A stretch of 64,000 nt of DNA, from contig NC_057374.1 of NCBI RefSeq assembly GCF_016906535.1, positions 248,001-312,000 of the forward strand, written 5' to 3'. The notes beneath the pieces were generated by a model that worked only from the letters and a program-made list of their open reading frames with translations, ran no database searches and had not been told where the DNA came from. The stretch's first letter is position 1. The number at the start of each line of letters is the position of its first letter. Shown here one piece after another: positions 55,169 to 64,000 of the stretch. The stretch comes from Rhizoctonia solani. Its lineage: Eukaryota; Basidiomycota; Agaricomycetes; Cantharellales; Ceratobasidiaceae. A program made the position numbers and the translations under genes.

Positions 55169-56180
55169 CGCTATCCCTATTTTGAATATTGGGACAATTA
55201 TTTTACTTCCGTGAACTCGGGAATCGGACGGTATATGCGTCTTGCACACGAGTCTACGTCCTCTGTTGGTAAAACAAGACCGATTGACTGGAGCTGCCGA
55301 TCTTTGGACATAAGCTGGGGGGACGGTAACGGTAGTACTGGCACGGTGAACCCCCAAAATACAGAAAATCCGCATAGCATCCAGATTTTGCGAGATATCC
55401 CCGCCTTGACGGCACACAGGGGGGGTGGGGGGTTCAGGATGCGGATTCATAGAAAAACTGGTTGGATTGTGGAAACACTCCGCATGTAACGCGCGATTAT
55501 TTACGTCCAAAAAAAATTCGCACTTTCGGGGTCTACCATGACACAAAACCCGAACGATCAGTCATGTTTCGCACCGGGTCTTTAGAGTAGCCTTGTAATT
55601 GCTTCTACAGAACTGGACGGCCGACCCGCGACACTATCCATCACTGCGGAAGCTTTGTGCCGGGACTATACGACGATGAACTTACATGTTATGCATGCAG
55701 TCCGGGCCTACATGTAGACTTACCTGATACACACCGGTCTAAGCCCAAGAGTAGGGTGGGTGCGTTTCTAAAGCTCAAACGCAATGGTTTCTAACAAGGT
55801 GCTTTGACGTAAATACACAAATGTAAACATCACACTGGTACTGTACATGTAGAACCTACCAGGAGGTTCTACACAGATAGGATGAAATACAGACAACGAT
55901 AACAACCGAGGCAAAGTCGAAATCGCCAACCGGGTTACGCATAGCATCTAGTATGGAATTCGACCAAACACGTTGACGCGTTTGATTTTCAAATTCGAAC
56001 GAACATGTTCGTTCGAATTCTTGCTGGAATCAAAGTCGAATAGCATTTCATGTTCAACGCTTGAACAAATCAATACAGAAAAACAAAATCTGGGCCAGAG
56101 ATACACCGGAAATATCTCAATATCTATATAGCGTCCCAAAGTACACCTCGCTGGTCCCCAACCACGTCGCGCCGAACGCG
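55169..56180. other. intergenic, nothing seen
   Basis: A long frame on the minus strand (55546-55010) runs partly through the fold-back element and has no family signature, so I leave it out. A short palindrome, CGAACGAACATGTTCGTTCG, sits at about 55997-56016. Confidence 0.5.
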
Positions 56181-56888
56181 TCATGAAATGTTGCTCACCA
56201 CGCCCGTCAACAACTCCGGCTGCTCGTCGACCCTGGTCATGTTCTCCGTCGGAGTGTAGTACTCCCCGACCAGCCTTAATACAGGACCATCGAAGATTCT
56301 CCACGAGCGAATGTGTTCGGTCTGGTTGACGACCGAGATCTGGTTCCCGTTGGACGACGTGCAGGGATCTAAAATTTGAATACGGCCGTCTTGCCAGAAC
56401 GGAGAGAGGATGATCGATCCGTCTGGCTGGTGCTGATATGTTCCGTGTTGGTAGATCGTGACGCCCTTGGTGCAGGATGATGTGCCATGGGAGACGAGTC
56501 TGTAGATACACTGTTCCCAGAATCCGTCGTCGGTACTGGGACGCAATGGATCGTGTTCGCTTAGCTGCTGAACCAATATGGAGGGTGCGCGAACTCGGGG
56601 ACTTACAAGGAATACGATGCGCTCGAAGTACCTGTGTGTTGTTCGGGAATGTTAAACGCAAAACTGGCGGGGTTGGCGATCATCTACTTGGTTTCCTCCC
56701 CCCAGTGAGCGAGATCATCAAGTGTGTAGATCTCAACACACACTCACAGATCTCGTTAGGACAAAATCACTCGTTGTGCTCCATATACCTCGCAAAGACG
56801 TAACATTATGACCCGCGTCGAGCCTAACATCTTGAGCCAAAACCATAAGTGGCGCAAAAATTGTCGTGAATAAAGTCGTCAACAACAT
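56181..56888 (-). CDS. ROT1-like ER protein, divergent copy
   Basis: Three exons, 56888-56748, 56683-56607 and 56535-56181, give 573 nt (190 aa) in frame. The N terminus is a signal peptide (MLLTTLFTTIFAPLMVLAQD). Landmarks shared with the neighbouring ROT1 gene are HNVTSLRGIWST, FANP-like ANPASFAFN, SYSFTDDGFWEQCIYR, YQHGTYQHQPDGSI, PFWQDGRIQILDPC and NQTEHIRSWRIF, each at the same place relative to introns. Family role: Rot1 is an ER chaperone or assembly factor for N-glycosylation and cell-wall glucan synthesis. This copy lacks the conserved end (PPNMLPT in the neighbour) and stops early with VVSNIS, so its function may be reduced or changed. The reading frame is intact throughout. Confidence 0.8.
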
Positions 56889-58190
56889 TGATTACGAGTG
56901 GTGAAAAGGATCCAGTCGGAATTATGTACGCAAGAGTCGAGATGAAAATGTGTATTTGGTGGAGGGATGAAGTTGGTGGACTGTTCGAACCTCGGCCATC
57001 AAAGCTGTGCACCCAGAAGACCGACGTCAGCCTGGAATTTCCCCACTGGGAATAGACAATCAAACGCTGTTGGCACTTGATTCTTTTTGAACGGTGCACG
57101 GGCGAAAGTAGTTATCTACAACGAACAAGGCTAGCCCAGTTCGCATATATTTGATAGCCTGTCCATTATCGGGCGTGACATGGAGCCAGGGGTTTCCGTC
57201 ACCCGACAGACTTCCCGTCGACACTCATACAGGGAACACGGCCAACATGGGAAGTAGTGACACACAATGACCTGACGTTATCCGTAACGTCCGTTCGGAG
57301 GGCCCCATGGCGTGCGATTTCAAATTACTGAGTCCACCATAGCAACCTCATTTGGCCAGCACGGCCGGTATATAAATTTGAATCTAAACTACCCTCATCT
57401 TGGAGGCTGAAAACTTAAAAGTAGTAAACAAAATGAGAATAATTAAGCGGGAATGAGAGGGAGGGACCGGCCAGCTCGTACCCTGAGTTGGCCGCGGCAC
57501 CTGTTGCTAAGCAAAGCCGTGAACCATATAAGCGGGAGACAGCTTGCATGGCGATTTCGGCGTGTAAACGTCGTCACGTAACCTCTTGAGCACCCCCCCT
57601 TCCTCTCCTCGACCCCCCCTCGGAGAGTCAAATTATGCACACTTGCAACACGCTCAATCGGCACAGGCCCAAGAGTTGAATAAGACCTTCAAGACCTCGA
57701 GGCAATACGGCCAAGTGGTCTCGTGCGCGAGGGCCAAGCTTGGGATCGTCCTTCAACCACGAGATCTAGGGCACTCTCGGGACACATCATCGAGCGATGG
57801 TCAGGGATAACTGCAAGGCCCAGCAGGTGATATACCCAAGAGATGACATACTTGCCGAAAAAGGAGACTCGGGGCTCTTGGCTCTTCAGACACATACACA
57901 CACATGGCTGCGCAGCACACATAGGTTCATTTTGACAAGAGAAAAAAAATCCATTTCACTTGTAGTCCAGGAGCGAGAAAATACCAAACGAATGACAGCG
58001 CACGCACTAGGCGTCGAATAAGTAATTGTCAAGAAACAGGAATTATGATAAACAATGTGATCATGGATTCGTGCAAGAGTATAAAAAAGAGAAAGGGTAA
58101 AGAAAGAAGAAACAGTTCGCGGTCTAGGAGAAGAAGGGTGATATATATAAAGTCTCCTGCATATCTACGTCATTTGCTGCATCATCCTGC
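56889..58190. other. intergenic, promoter of the divergent ROT1-like gene
   Basis: 1.3 kb with C-rich and G-rich tracts near 57590-57625 and a purine-rich tract at 58080-58140. No coding exon seen. Confidence 0.45.
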
Positions 58191-58903
58191 TCAAGTGGAT
58201 GAAGGATCCTCCACTACCTCTGTCAAGTTGACAGCTAGTACGCGGGTGGGCAACATGTTGGGAGGGTCGGCGACCAAGAACATGGGTGCCAATGGGGCTC
58301 CGTCATACTGGAACAAGTGCAACTTGGGACCATACGTCGGATCCCGGAAAATTCTCCACTGGACCATGTATTCGGTCTGGTTATAGAGCGTGATAATATT
58401 CGAAACGGGGGCGCATGGATCCTGGACTTGGATACGACCGTCTTGCCACCATGGAGTCAGCGAAATCGAGCCGTTCGAGTTGAGTTGATATGTCCCATGT
58501 TGGAAAATAACAATTCCCTTGATGCATTGTGGGTACGACGCGTTGCCTTCAAACCTGTACAGAGCTTGCTCCCAGATCCATCGTCGGTACTAATCTCACA
58601 CGTTAGCCAGGATAACTCGCAACGATAAAGAGAACACGTACAATGAGTATGAGATTCCCGCCGTAGAAGGATAGATAAATGACGAGTTCAATGGGTTTGC
58701 AAAGTCCTATTGCGTACAGAGTATGAGTTTTGTTGAATTCAGTGTTGTGAGAAGATACTGACTGGTCCAGTTCGAACATGCTGGCTACCTGAAGACCATG
58801 TTCCCTGAATCGAGGTCGCATTGTGTATAGCATCGTATACAATATCTTGCGCTAATGCCACCAACGGAGCAACAGCTGTCGCTACCAGCGCCGACCACTT
58901 CAT
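58191..58903 (-). pseudogene. ROT1: ROT1 orthologue candidate with an apparent one-base deletion
   Basis: Exon 1 has a signal peptide (MKWSALVATAVAPLVALAQD) and SIQGTWSSGSQHVRTGP. Exon 2 has DFANPLNSSFIYPSTAGISYS. Exon 3 has WEQALYRFEGNASYPQC, IVIFQHGTYQLNSNGS, PWWQDGRIQVQDPC, YNQTEYMVQWRIF, LHLFQYDGAPLAPMFLV and PPNMLPTRVL. The full C-terminal half fits Rot1 well. At about 58575, however, the sequence is GATGGATCTGG where the neighbour has GACGGATTCTGG. One base is missing, so the normal splice (GTACGT donor, ATTAG acceptor) leaves the frame. An alternative donor 4 nt later would restore it, at the cost of the TDDGS motif. It could be a true lesion, a splice variant or a sequence error. Rot1 is essential in yeast, so the last two should be considered. 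Confidence 0.7.
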
Positions 58904-59145
58904 GTTGAATTTTAGACTAGGGAGTAAAGAGGGTAAGGTTGATGGGAGAGTGGGCAAGGTGACGATGGTGGTGGTGCAGAAGAAACGAACAACTTGCGTT
59001 TCCATGTTACCATCGTGTAACATTCTTCTAAGCGCCGCGTGGGTGAGAAGGAAACCAATAATAGAAACGTGATCTCATAGCCAAGGGATTTCAGGGCACT
59101 CGTAATCTATTCATCGTTCATTATCTGCAGTGGGAAGCTCTATCT

Positions 59146-60339
59146 TTAGACACGACAGTTGTCCAGCTTTATGATGAGAACGTCTTCCGCTCCAATGTTC
59201 ACCAATTGGTCCATAACATCCGCGGCCCTCGTGGCTTCGACCATGCTGCTCACCGCCACCCATTCACCGTCTTCGAGAGGACTGACCGTCGCTGCCCTTC
59301 TTCCGGGCGTCACCTTGGTCGCTTCCGCCAGCTTTTCGCGTCGCACGTTGTATTGACAAACCACAAATTTCTGAGAAGCCAATACTCCGGCGATGCGCTG
59401 TGTGATTTGGTTTTGCAGCGGTAAAAAGTGGGGGTGTTTGGGTTTGGAAGATGTGATCAGGACAGCTTCGGATTCGAGTAGCGTTGCGATTGCGTGTAGG
59501 CCTGCTGCACGCATAGTATCGCCTGATTCGACCAAGTCGACTAGGGGAGGGAGAGGTGGTTAGATTGGTTATTGAATCAAAGGGAAGAGTATGCACCAAT
59601 TCCGTCTGCGAGACCTAGTGCGCAAGCAGCTTCCACACTACCTCCGACGTATTCGATGTTGGTTTTTTGTCCGGCTTGTAGACCATGCTCTTGGTCGAGT
59701 TTTTCAAAGTACTTGCGAGCTAGGACTTCGAAGCTTGTAACAATCCTCCTGCCCACCAACTACCAGTCCCAGTTCAGCATCACTATATGACTCGCGCATT
59801 CGTACACTTGCCGATTCAAGCTGGTTAAATTCGCCCTTTTCTGGAACCTGGACCTGCAATTTACATTTTCCAAAACCAAGCTTCAACAGCTGAGTCGTGT
59901 GTCCTTCCATCTCGGCTTCGAGAATGACATCCTGGCCGGTTATACCCAGATCGACATTTCCTTCACCCACGAATCGGGGAATATCGGCTGCGGGAAGGAA
60001 CACACTGAGGTCTGGGTGATGAGACGATGTGTAGGTTTATGAAGATATGCTATCGGACGTACAGTGCAATGTTTAGGTTCCGTACGAGTGCGACATCGAG
60101 GCGGTGTGAGCGCGTATACTGAACATCCGCCCCTGGTTTATTCCCATTAATTCTTCCTCATCTCTCCTCCTGGTCATCGTACATACCGTGCAACAGCTGA
60201 ATCGACTTTTCATACAACCTCCCTAGACTCTGTTTAATCCGGATCTTTCCAACATATGGCCAGCTCTACTCCAATACTCACCTTTCTTTGGAATGGCAAA
60301 CAACAATCGACCTTTAATCGATTCAGAAATCAAGTCCAT
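59146..60339 (-). CDS. HIS1: ATP phosphoribosyltransferase
   Basis: Multi-exon; exon 1 is MDLISESIKGRLLFAIPKKG, then RLYEKSIQLLHG, ADVQYTRSHRLDVALVRNLN, and the large exon FLPAADIPRFVGEGNVDLGI. A short intron (about 47 nt, GTACGA...GGTAG, 59763-59809) follows GEFNQLESAS and joins LVGRRIVTSFEVLARKYF. The last exon starts VDLVESGDTMRAAGL and ends KLDNCRV. Landmarks are GITGQDVILE and VGGSVEAACALGLADGIVD, the PRPP-binding loop, and a C-terminal regulatory domain (WVAVSSMVEATRAADVM, GAEDVLIIKL). The enzyme condenses ATP and PRPP in the first step of histidine synthesis, is normally feedback-inhibited by histidine through that last domain, and acts in the cytosol. All junctions that I checked keep the frame. 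Confidence 0.93.
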
Positions 60340-61025
60340 CGTAAACGTGGGCAGAAGCAGAAAGAAAAAGAGAGAGAAATAGCAAACGTGTGCTGATCGA
60401 GTCACCCGAAAAGGAATTACTTATCTAGTGAGGCGCATAATATTTCATCGGCTCAAAAGTCTTCAAATCCGAGCCGGTGATCATCGCATTGGCCGGATTA
60501 CGCTAGACGGAAAAAGGGGTAGGGTATATAACCTGTTCCGGAAGCAAATGCGCTTCAAATTTACACGAAGCTCAGATTGGCTTGCAGACGATTTTTTTGT
60601 ATGCAGAGTTTGTGAGCCTCATTCCCTTCGGAGAACGACGAGTCTGTGTTCGTGCGCTGCACTGTTCAAGTGTAGTTGGCTTGTGCTCTAACTTGGGCGC
60701 GGGTTGTCGAATATCAGGCTGTACATATATACTATAAGTGAACAAAATAAATGTATTGCTTCTTAGTTTGTGATAGCTTCAGAGATCATGGTGTCATGTT
60801 GTGCCTGCGCCAGAAAACAACGCTAGAACGCCACCCGTCCAGCCCTCAATGCCCCACCCGTTCAGAATTCCACATTCCAGAAAACCCAAGACGTCAACCC
60901 AAATCAAGATAAGCGCTCAAATCACGAGACACAACGCGTCCAGGTCAAGGGTCTATCCTCTATCGGCCACCACACCCCCCCACCGGTTTACAACCAACCA
61001 CACCCACCTACGCACACGATCCACG
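60340..61025. promoter_or_regulatory. divergent promoter region of HIS1 and the EB1 gene
   Basis: 686 bp between divergent start codons. Near the EB1 side it is C/A-rich (CACCACACCCCCCCACC), consistent with a basidiomycete leader. No coding exon. Confidence 0.45.
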
Positions 61026-62135
61026 ATGGCAGGCGAATCTCGTACCGAGCTCATCGGATGGCTAAACGACCTTTTACAAATCAACTATACCAAAGTAGAG
61101 CAATGCGGATCGGGAGCCGCGTATTGTCAGATCTTGGATTCGGTTTATGGTGCGTTGTTCCTGCAGACGCGATACTTTTGGAGGCCCGTGACTGATTCTC
61201 CCACTTTCCGTTCTTTCTGGTGGTAACACTTGTAGGAGACGTGCCGATGACCAAAGTTAAGATGAACGCAAAGCACGAGTACGAGTTTTTGGCGAATTAC
61301 AAAGTATTGCAAGATATTTTCAAGAAGAAGAAAATCGACAAGGTTAGCTGTTTTGTTTCCACGCGCTGGAACATGATAACTTATTTGACCTGTTGTAGCC
61401 TATCCCAGTTGAGAAGCTTGTCAAGTGCAAGATGCAGTGAGTATCTACTTTGTCCCTCTTTGTCTTCACCTCTTTAATTGGCCGCGCTTAAAAGGGACAA
61501 CCTCGAATTCCTTCAGTGGATAAGACGTTTCTGGGAAGGTAACTATTCGGGTCAAGCCTACGATGCCGTGGCACGACGACGCGGTGCACCGACCGATCCA
61601 CCCGCGACGATGGCCCCAGTCAGGGCCGGCCCTGGGCTCGCGGCGAGCACATCCGCACGCGCCTCGGTTGGCCGCAAAACCCCAGTCGGTGCGTTTGATG
61701 TCCCTTTCCTACTAGTAGAGAAGTGTCTCATAGATCCACCCCAGGCAGTGCGAGGTCGGGGTCAGCGACTGGAGGAGCCGAGCTTGTTGCTGCCCAAAAA
61801 CAAGTCCAAGAACTTTCGGCACATCTCGAGGGCCTAGAAAAGGAGCGAGACTTTTACTTTGCCAAGGTTTGTTCCGTCACCTCGGAGGTTTAGATTTGGA
61901 CTCATGTGGTTGATTAATCGATAGTTGCGAGATATCGAGATTCTGGCTCAGCAGCAAATAGAGACTCTCGAGGCTGAAGGCAAATCTGATGAGACTTTGT
62001 CCGCGATCCAGAAGATTTTGTACTCGACCGAGGTACGTTTTAGTAACCCTTGTCCCCTACATTTTACTAAACGTTTTACAGGAGGGCTTCGAGGTACCGG
62101 AACAAGCTGCACTAGACGAAGAAGAAACCTTTTAG
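61026..62135 (+). CDS. EB1-family microtubule plus-end binding protein (Mal3/Bim1 type)
   Basis: Seven exons, 61026-61149, 61236-61342, 61399-61436, 61495-61688, 61745-61866, 61925-62032 and 62082-62135, give 747 nt (248 aa), all in phase. Residues 1-110 form the calponin-homology domain: [78 protein letters not shown] basic Ala/Pro/Ser-rich linker follows. Then comes the coiled coil and EB1 C-terminal motif ([18 protein letters not shown]), and an acidic tail ending EEETF, an EEY/F-like end that binds CAP-Gly proteins. Family role: tracks growing microtubule ends and recruits partners in mitosis and polarised growth. Complete and intact. Confidence 0.94.
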
Positions 62136-62916
62136 TTAAACCCTTTCCCTGTTTTTCCTCGGTCAACTTCGTCTTTCTTGTCCTCCGCGCCAGCGGTGCC
62201 CCTTCTTTTGCCCGAATCAGTCAATTCAACATCCTCTGCTCCTAATCTGATCGACTGCTTTGTCTTGTCGCTACATCTCCTTTCCTCGTATAATAGAACA
62301 GATATTATTTCCGAGTTGTGCGCAGCAAGAGCGTGGTCTGACGCGTGTATTGGGTCGTGGGTAATTAAGCTTTTGGGCTGCACAAGGAACAAGCGAACCT
62401 TGCAGCTGGTATAAGGTAGATCTTTCAATCCCGATCAATTCATTACGCAACCGTAGTTGATTCTTGATGGTTCTGAGGATTTTTAAGTAAAGTAAAACGC
62501 GCACATTGTTTGCAGTAGATGGCGAGGTTGGGACGTTGGGACGTGACAAGTGTGTTGTCTTTATCCGTGCGCCAGGATTTGAACATACAGCGTTGCTCTA
62601 ACAGAAACGGGTACATTGGATCCATCGCTTTGATTAAAATGACGGTATTCCGGGACATTCTTGACCAACATGACCAAGGCAGACGAATCTCTTTGTTCTC
62701 ACAATGACTGAAGGTTGCTCGAGCTGTACGTAGCAACACAAGGAACACCGAGGGATTTCGGTCTCATAACCAGCATACTGTGCATTATGATAACGTAATA
62801 AACAAAACATTCAAGTGTCCAACGCACTCAAAGGTTATCCCATTCCACCTGCGTTCATTCGTCAATAACAAAGTTAGACGGAGTAGAAACAGAAAAAGCA
62901 ATTTATCTCACCTCTA
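62136..62916. other. intergenic between convergent genes, nothing seen
   Basis: 3' flanks of the EB1 gene (plus) and the small secreted gene (minus). Only chance frames. Confidence 0.5.
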
Positions 62917-63233
62917 CTAAGGAGTACCAATCTTGATCTCGATGCACTTGCCAATCTTCATTTTTCCAACTTTGAGCTTGTCTGCGCCGGGCCCGCCCTC
63001 TGATGAAGCGTAACTACATTCACTCCCGCCGCAACATTTAGGAACCATGTATCCCTCTCCGCATTTCTAAAATAATAATAATAATTTTAGCACTCGTTTA
63101 CTCCAGACTTGGACTCGATTGGGAGACTTACACCACCGAGCGAGGAGCATTCCCTGGCTTGGACAGCAGGGGAAGCAAAAACTGCTGGGGATAGTAATAT
63201 AAAGCTAGCTACGATCGCGAGGATATTCTTCAT
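62917..63233 (-). CDS. small secreted cysteine-rich protein, knottin-like family
   Basis: Exon 1 is 63233-63132 (34 codons) and exon 2 is 63066-62917 (49 codons plus stop), with a 65-nt phase-0 intron that ends in an AT-rich ATTATTATTATTTTAG. The signal peptide is MKNILAIVASFILLSPAVFA, followed by SPAVQARE. The cysteine pattern is C-x6-C-x8-CC-x4-C-x23-C. After the fifth cysteine the chain is Gly/Lys-rich (GGPGADKLKVGKMKIGK), and it ends KIGTP. Signal peptide, intron place between C1 and C2 and the GG-x2-C after the CC pair match the genes at 24.6 and 27.9 kb. It differs by having a short, Lys-rich rather than Pro-rich C-terminal part. Probably secreted and disulfide-knotted; target unknown. 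Confidence 0.78.
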
Positions 63234-64000
63234 TGTGCAAGGGGATTGGGGGAAAAGGGGGCGTCGTAAATGAATCGGTTCAGAAATGGGTGTGGAACGA
63301 ATAGTATACCAGCTCCTTTTATTCAATTACAATTCATGATCGAGGGTTCTCGGGTTTTGATGTTGACGGTTAGTGGATTTTGCATAGCGCCACTCGGGGG
63401 CGTCATCTGCCAGAAGGACAATACAAGACGCGCATGATTAATTACGCGCCCATGTAGCTGATGCTGTCATACGCAATACAATTGTTGTGTATATGCGCGA
63501 TTCTCTGTACAGAATATATCACTCTTCTTGCTCCGACATTCAGTTATCAGTTTCTTCTTTTATTTTGTTGGCATTCGTAATTCTTGCTCGCTGATTGGTA
63601 AATGTACACTCTGTACGTCATAAAGTGTGCTGGTATTCATTCTTGACACAAAGATTAGAAATAAGTAATGTGGCTTTTTTCTGTCTCGGGTTTAGTTCCA
63701 GAGCATTGAAGCCGAAGGACCCTCTCTATCGCGACAGGTCCTTAATCTTGGTGGATTTCCCCGAACAACTATCTTCACTATGATTTGTCTTAGGGATAAG
63801 TGACCATACGGACTTGATCGAGTACGAATCGTCCTGGGGATGAATTTATTACCAACAGTCAATATGTTGTAGATTTTATTTAGTAAGTCTAATTAGTGCT
63901 AAAATAGGCATAATACTGGTTATTATCTTCCTCACAGAGACTCTGGACACACATTTCCGTTTAACAATAATCTGAAGCTGAGCTAGAAAAGTGATCGTTG
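63234..64000. other. upstream region and right edge, no gene seen
   Basis: The promoter of the small secreted gene lies near 63234-63340. The remainder is AT-rich without recognisable exons. Confidence 0.45.

Noticed and set aside
55010..55546. 178-codon frame on the minus strand
   Set aside because: It crosses the fold-back arm, lacks any domain and has no splice partner; probably chance.
59704..60003. Frameshift in HIS1 at SASVRMRESYSDAELG
   Set aside because: A short intron with GTACGA donor and GGTAG acceptor removes this segment and restores the family sequence, so the gene is intact.

Overview
The window is eukaryotic and reads as a filamentous basidiomycete, most likely an agaricomycete plant-cell-wall degrader of the Rhizoctonia/Ceratobasidium type. 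That placement is inferred. It rests on genes cut by many short introns (about 45-75 nt, GT...AG), secreted pectate lyase, xylanase and alginate-lyase-fold enzymes, expanded DUF4246 and NACHT-WD40 families, and chromodomain Gypsy elements.

Left arm (1-31.7 kb), mostly secreted or lineage-specific genes: the 3' end of a membrane protein gene; an Rds1-type ferritin-like secreted protein (1565-3082, -); a PL1 pectate lyase (4997-6112, +); a GPI-anchored-looking alginate/chondroitin-lyase-fold protein (9510-11136, +); a GH10 xylanase (14480-15987, -); a pair of related genes of unknown function (16864-17687 and 18201-18961, -); and three DUF4246 copies, two that read through and one relic between them. 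A 265-bp solo LTR with a perfect target duplication lies beside the relic and a second copy lies at 26.4 kb. Tryptophan biosynthesis (TRP4/trpD) and ATP synthase subunit f sit head to head at 29.6-31.7 kb.

Middle (33-52 kb), a decayed and layered repeat block: a NACHT-WD40 (NLR-like) gene has lost its 5' end and carries five TGA stops, all in TTGA context. It abuts a 14.7-kb block bounded by 462-bp inverted repeats. Inside lies Gypsy copy A (38241-50735, -) with TSD TATAC, and within the gag gene of A lies Gypsy copy B (42951-49196, +) with TSD CCTTT and 563-bp LTRs. Both copies pair the predicted 5' end of their transcript with a 13-nt primer-binding site. The two pairings differ at one position, and the change is compensated on both sides, which points to Tf1-like self-priming.

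Right arm (52-64 kb): a decayed medium-chain dehydrogenase gene, a fold-back element with outward TATA boxes, two adjacent ROT1-like ER chaperone genes (one apparently frameshifted), HIS1, the EB1/Mal3 microtubule plus-end protein, and a small cysteine-rich secreted protein.

The most interesting new material is a dispersed family of small secreted proteins (24607-24899, 27880-28347, 62917-63233). They share a signal peptide, a phase-0 intron between cysteines 1 and 2, and a knottin-like cysteine pattern. Coordinates of introns were read by eye, and family names come from recognition of motifs, not from database searches.
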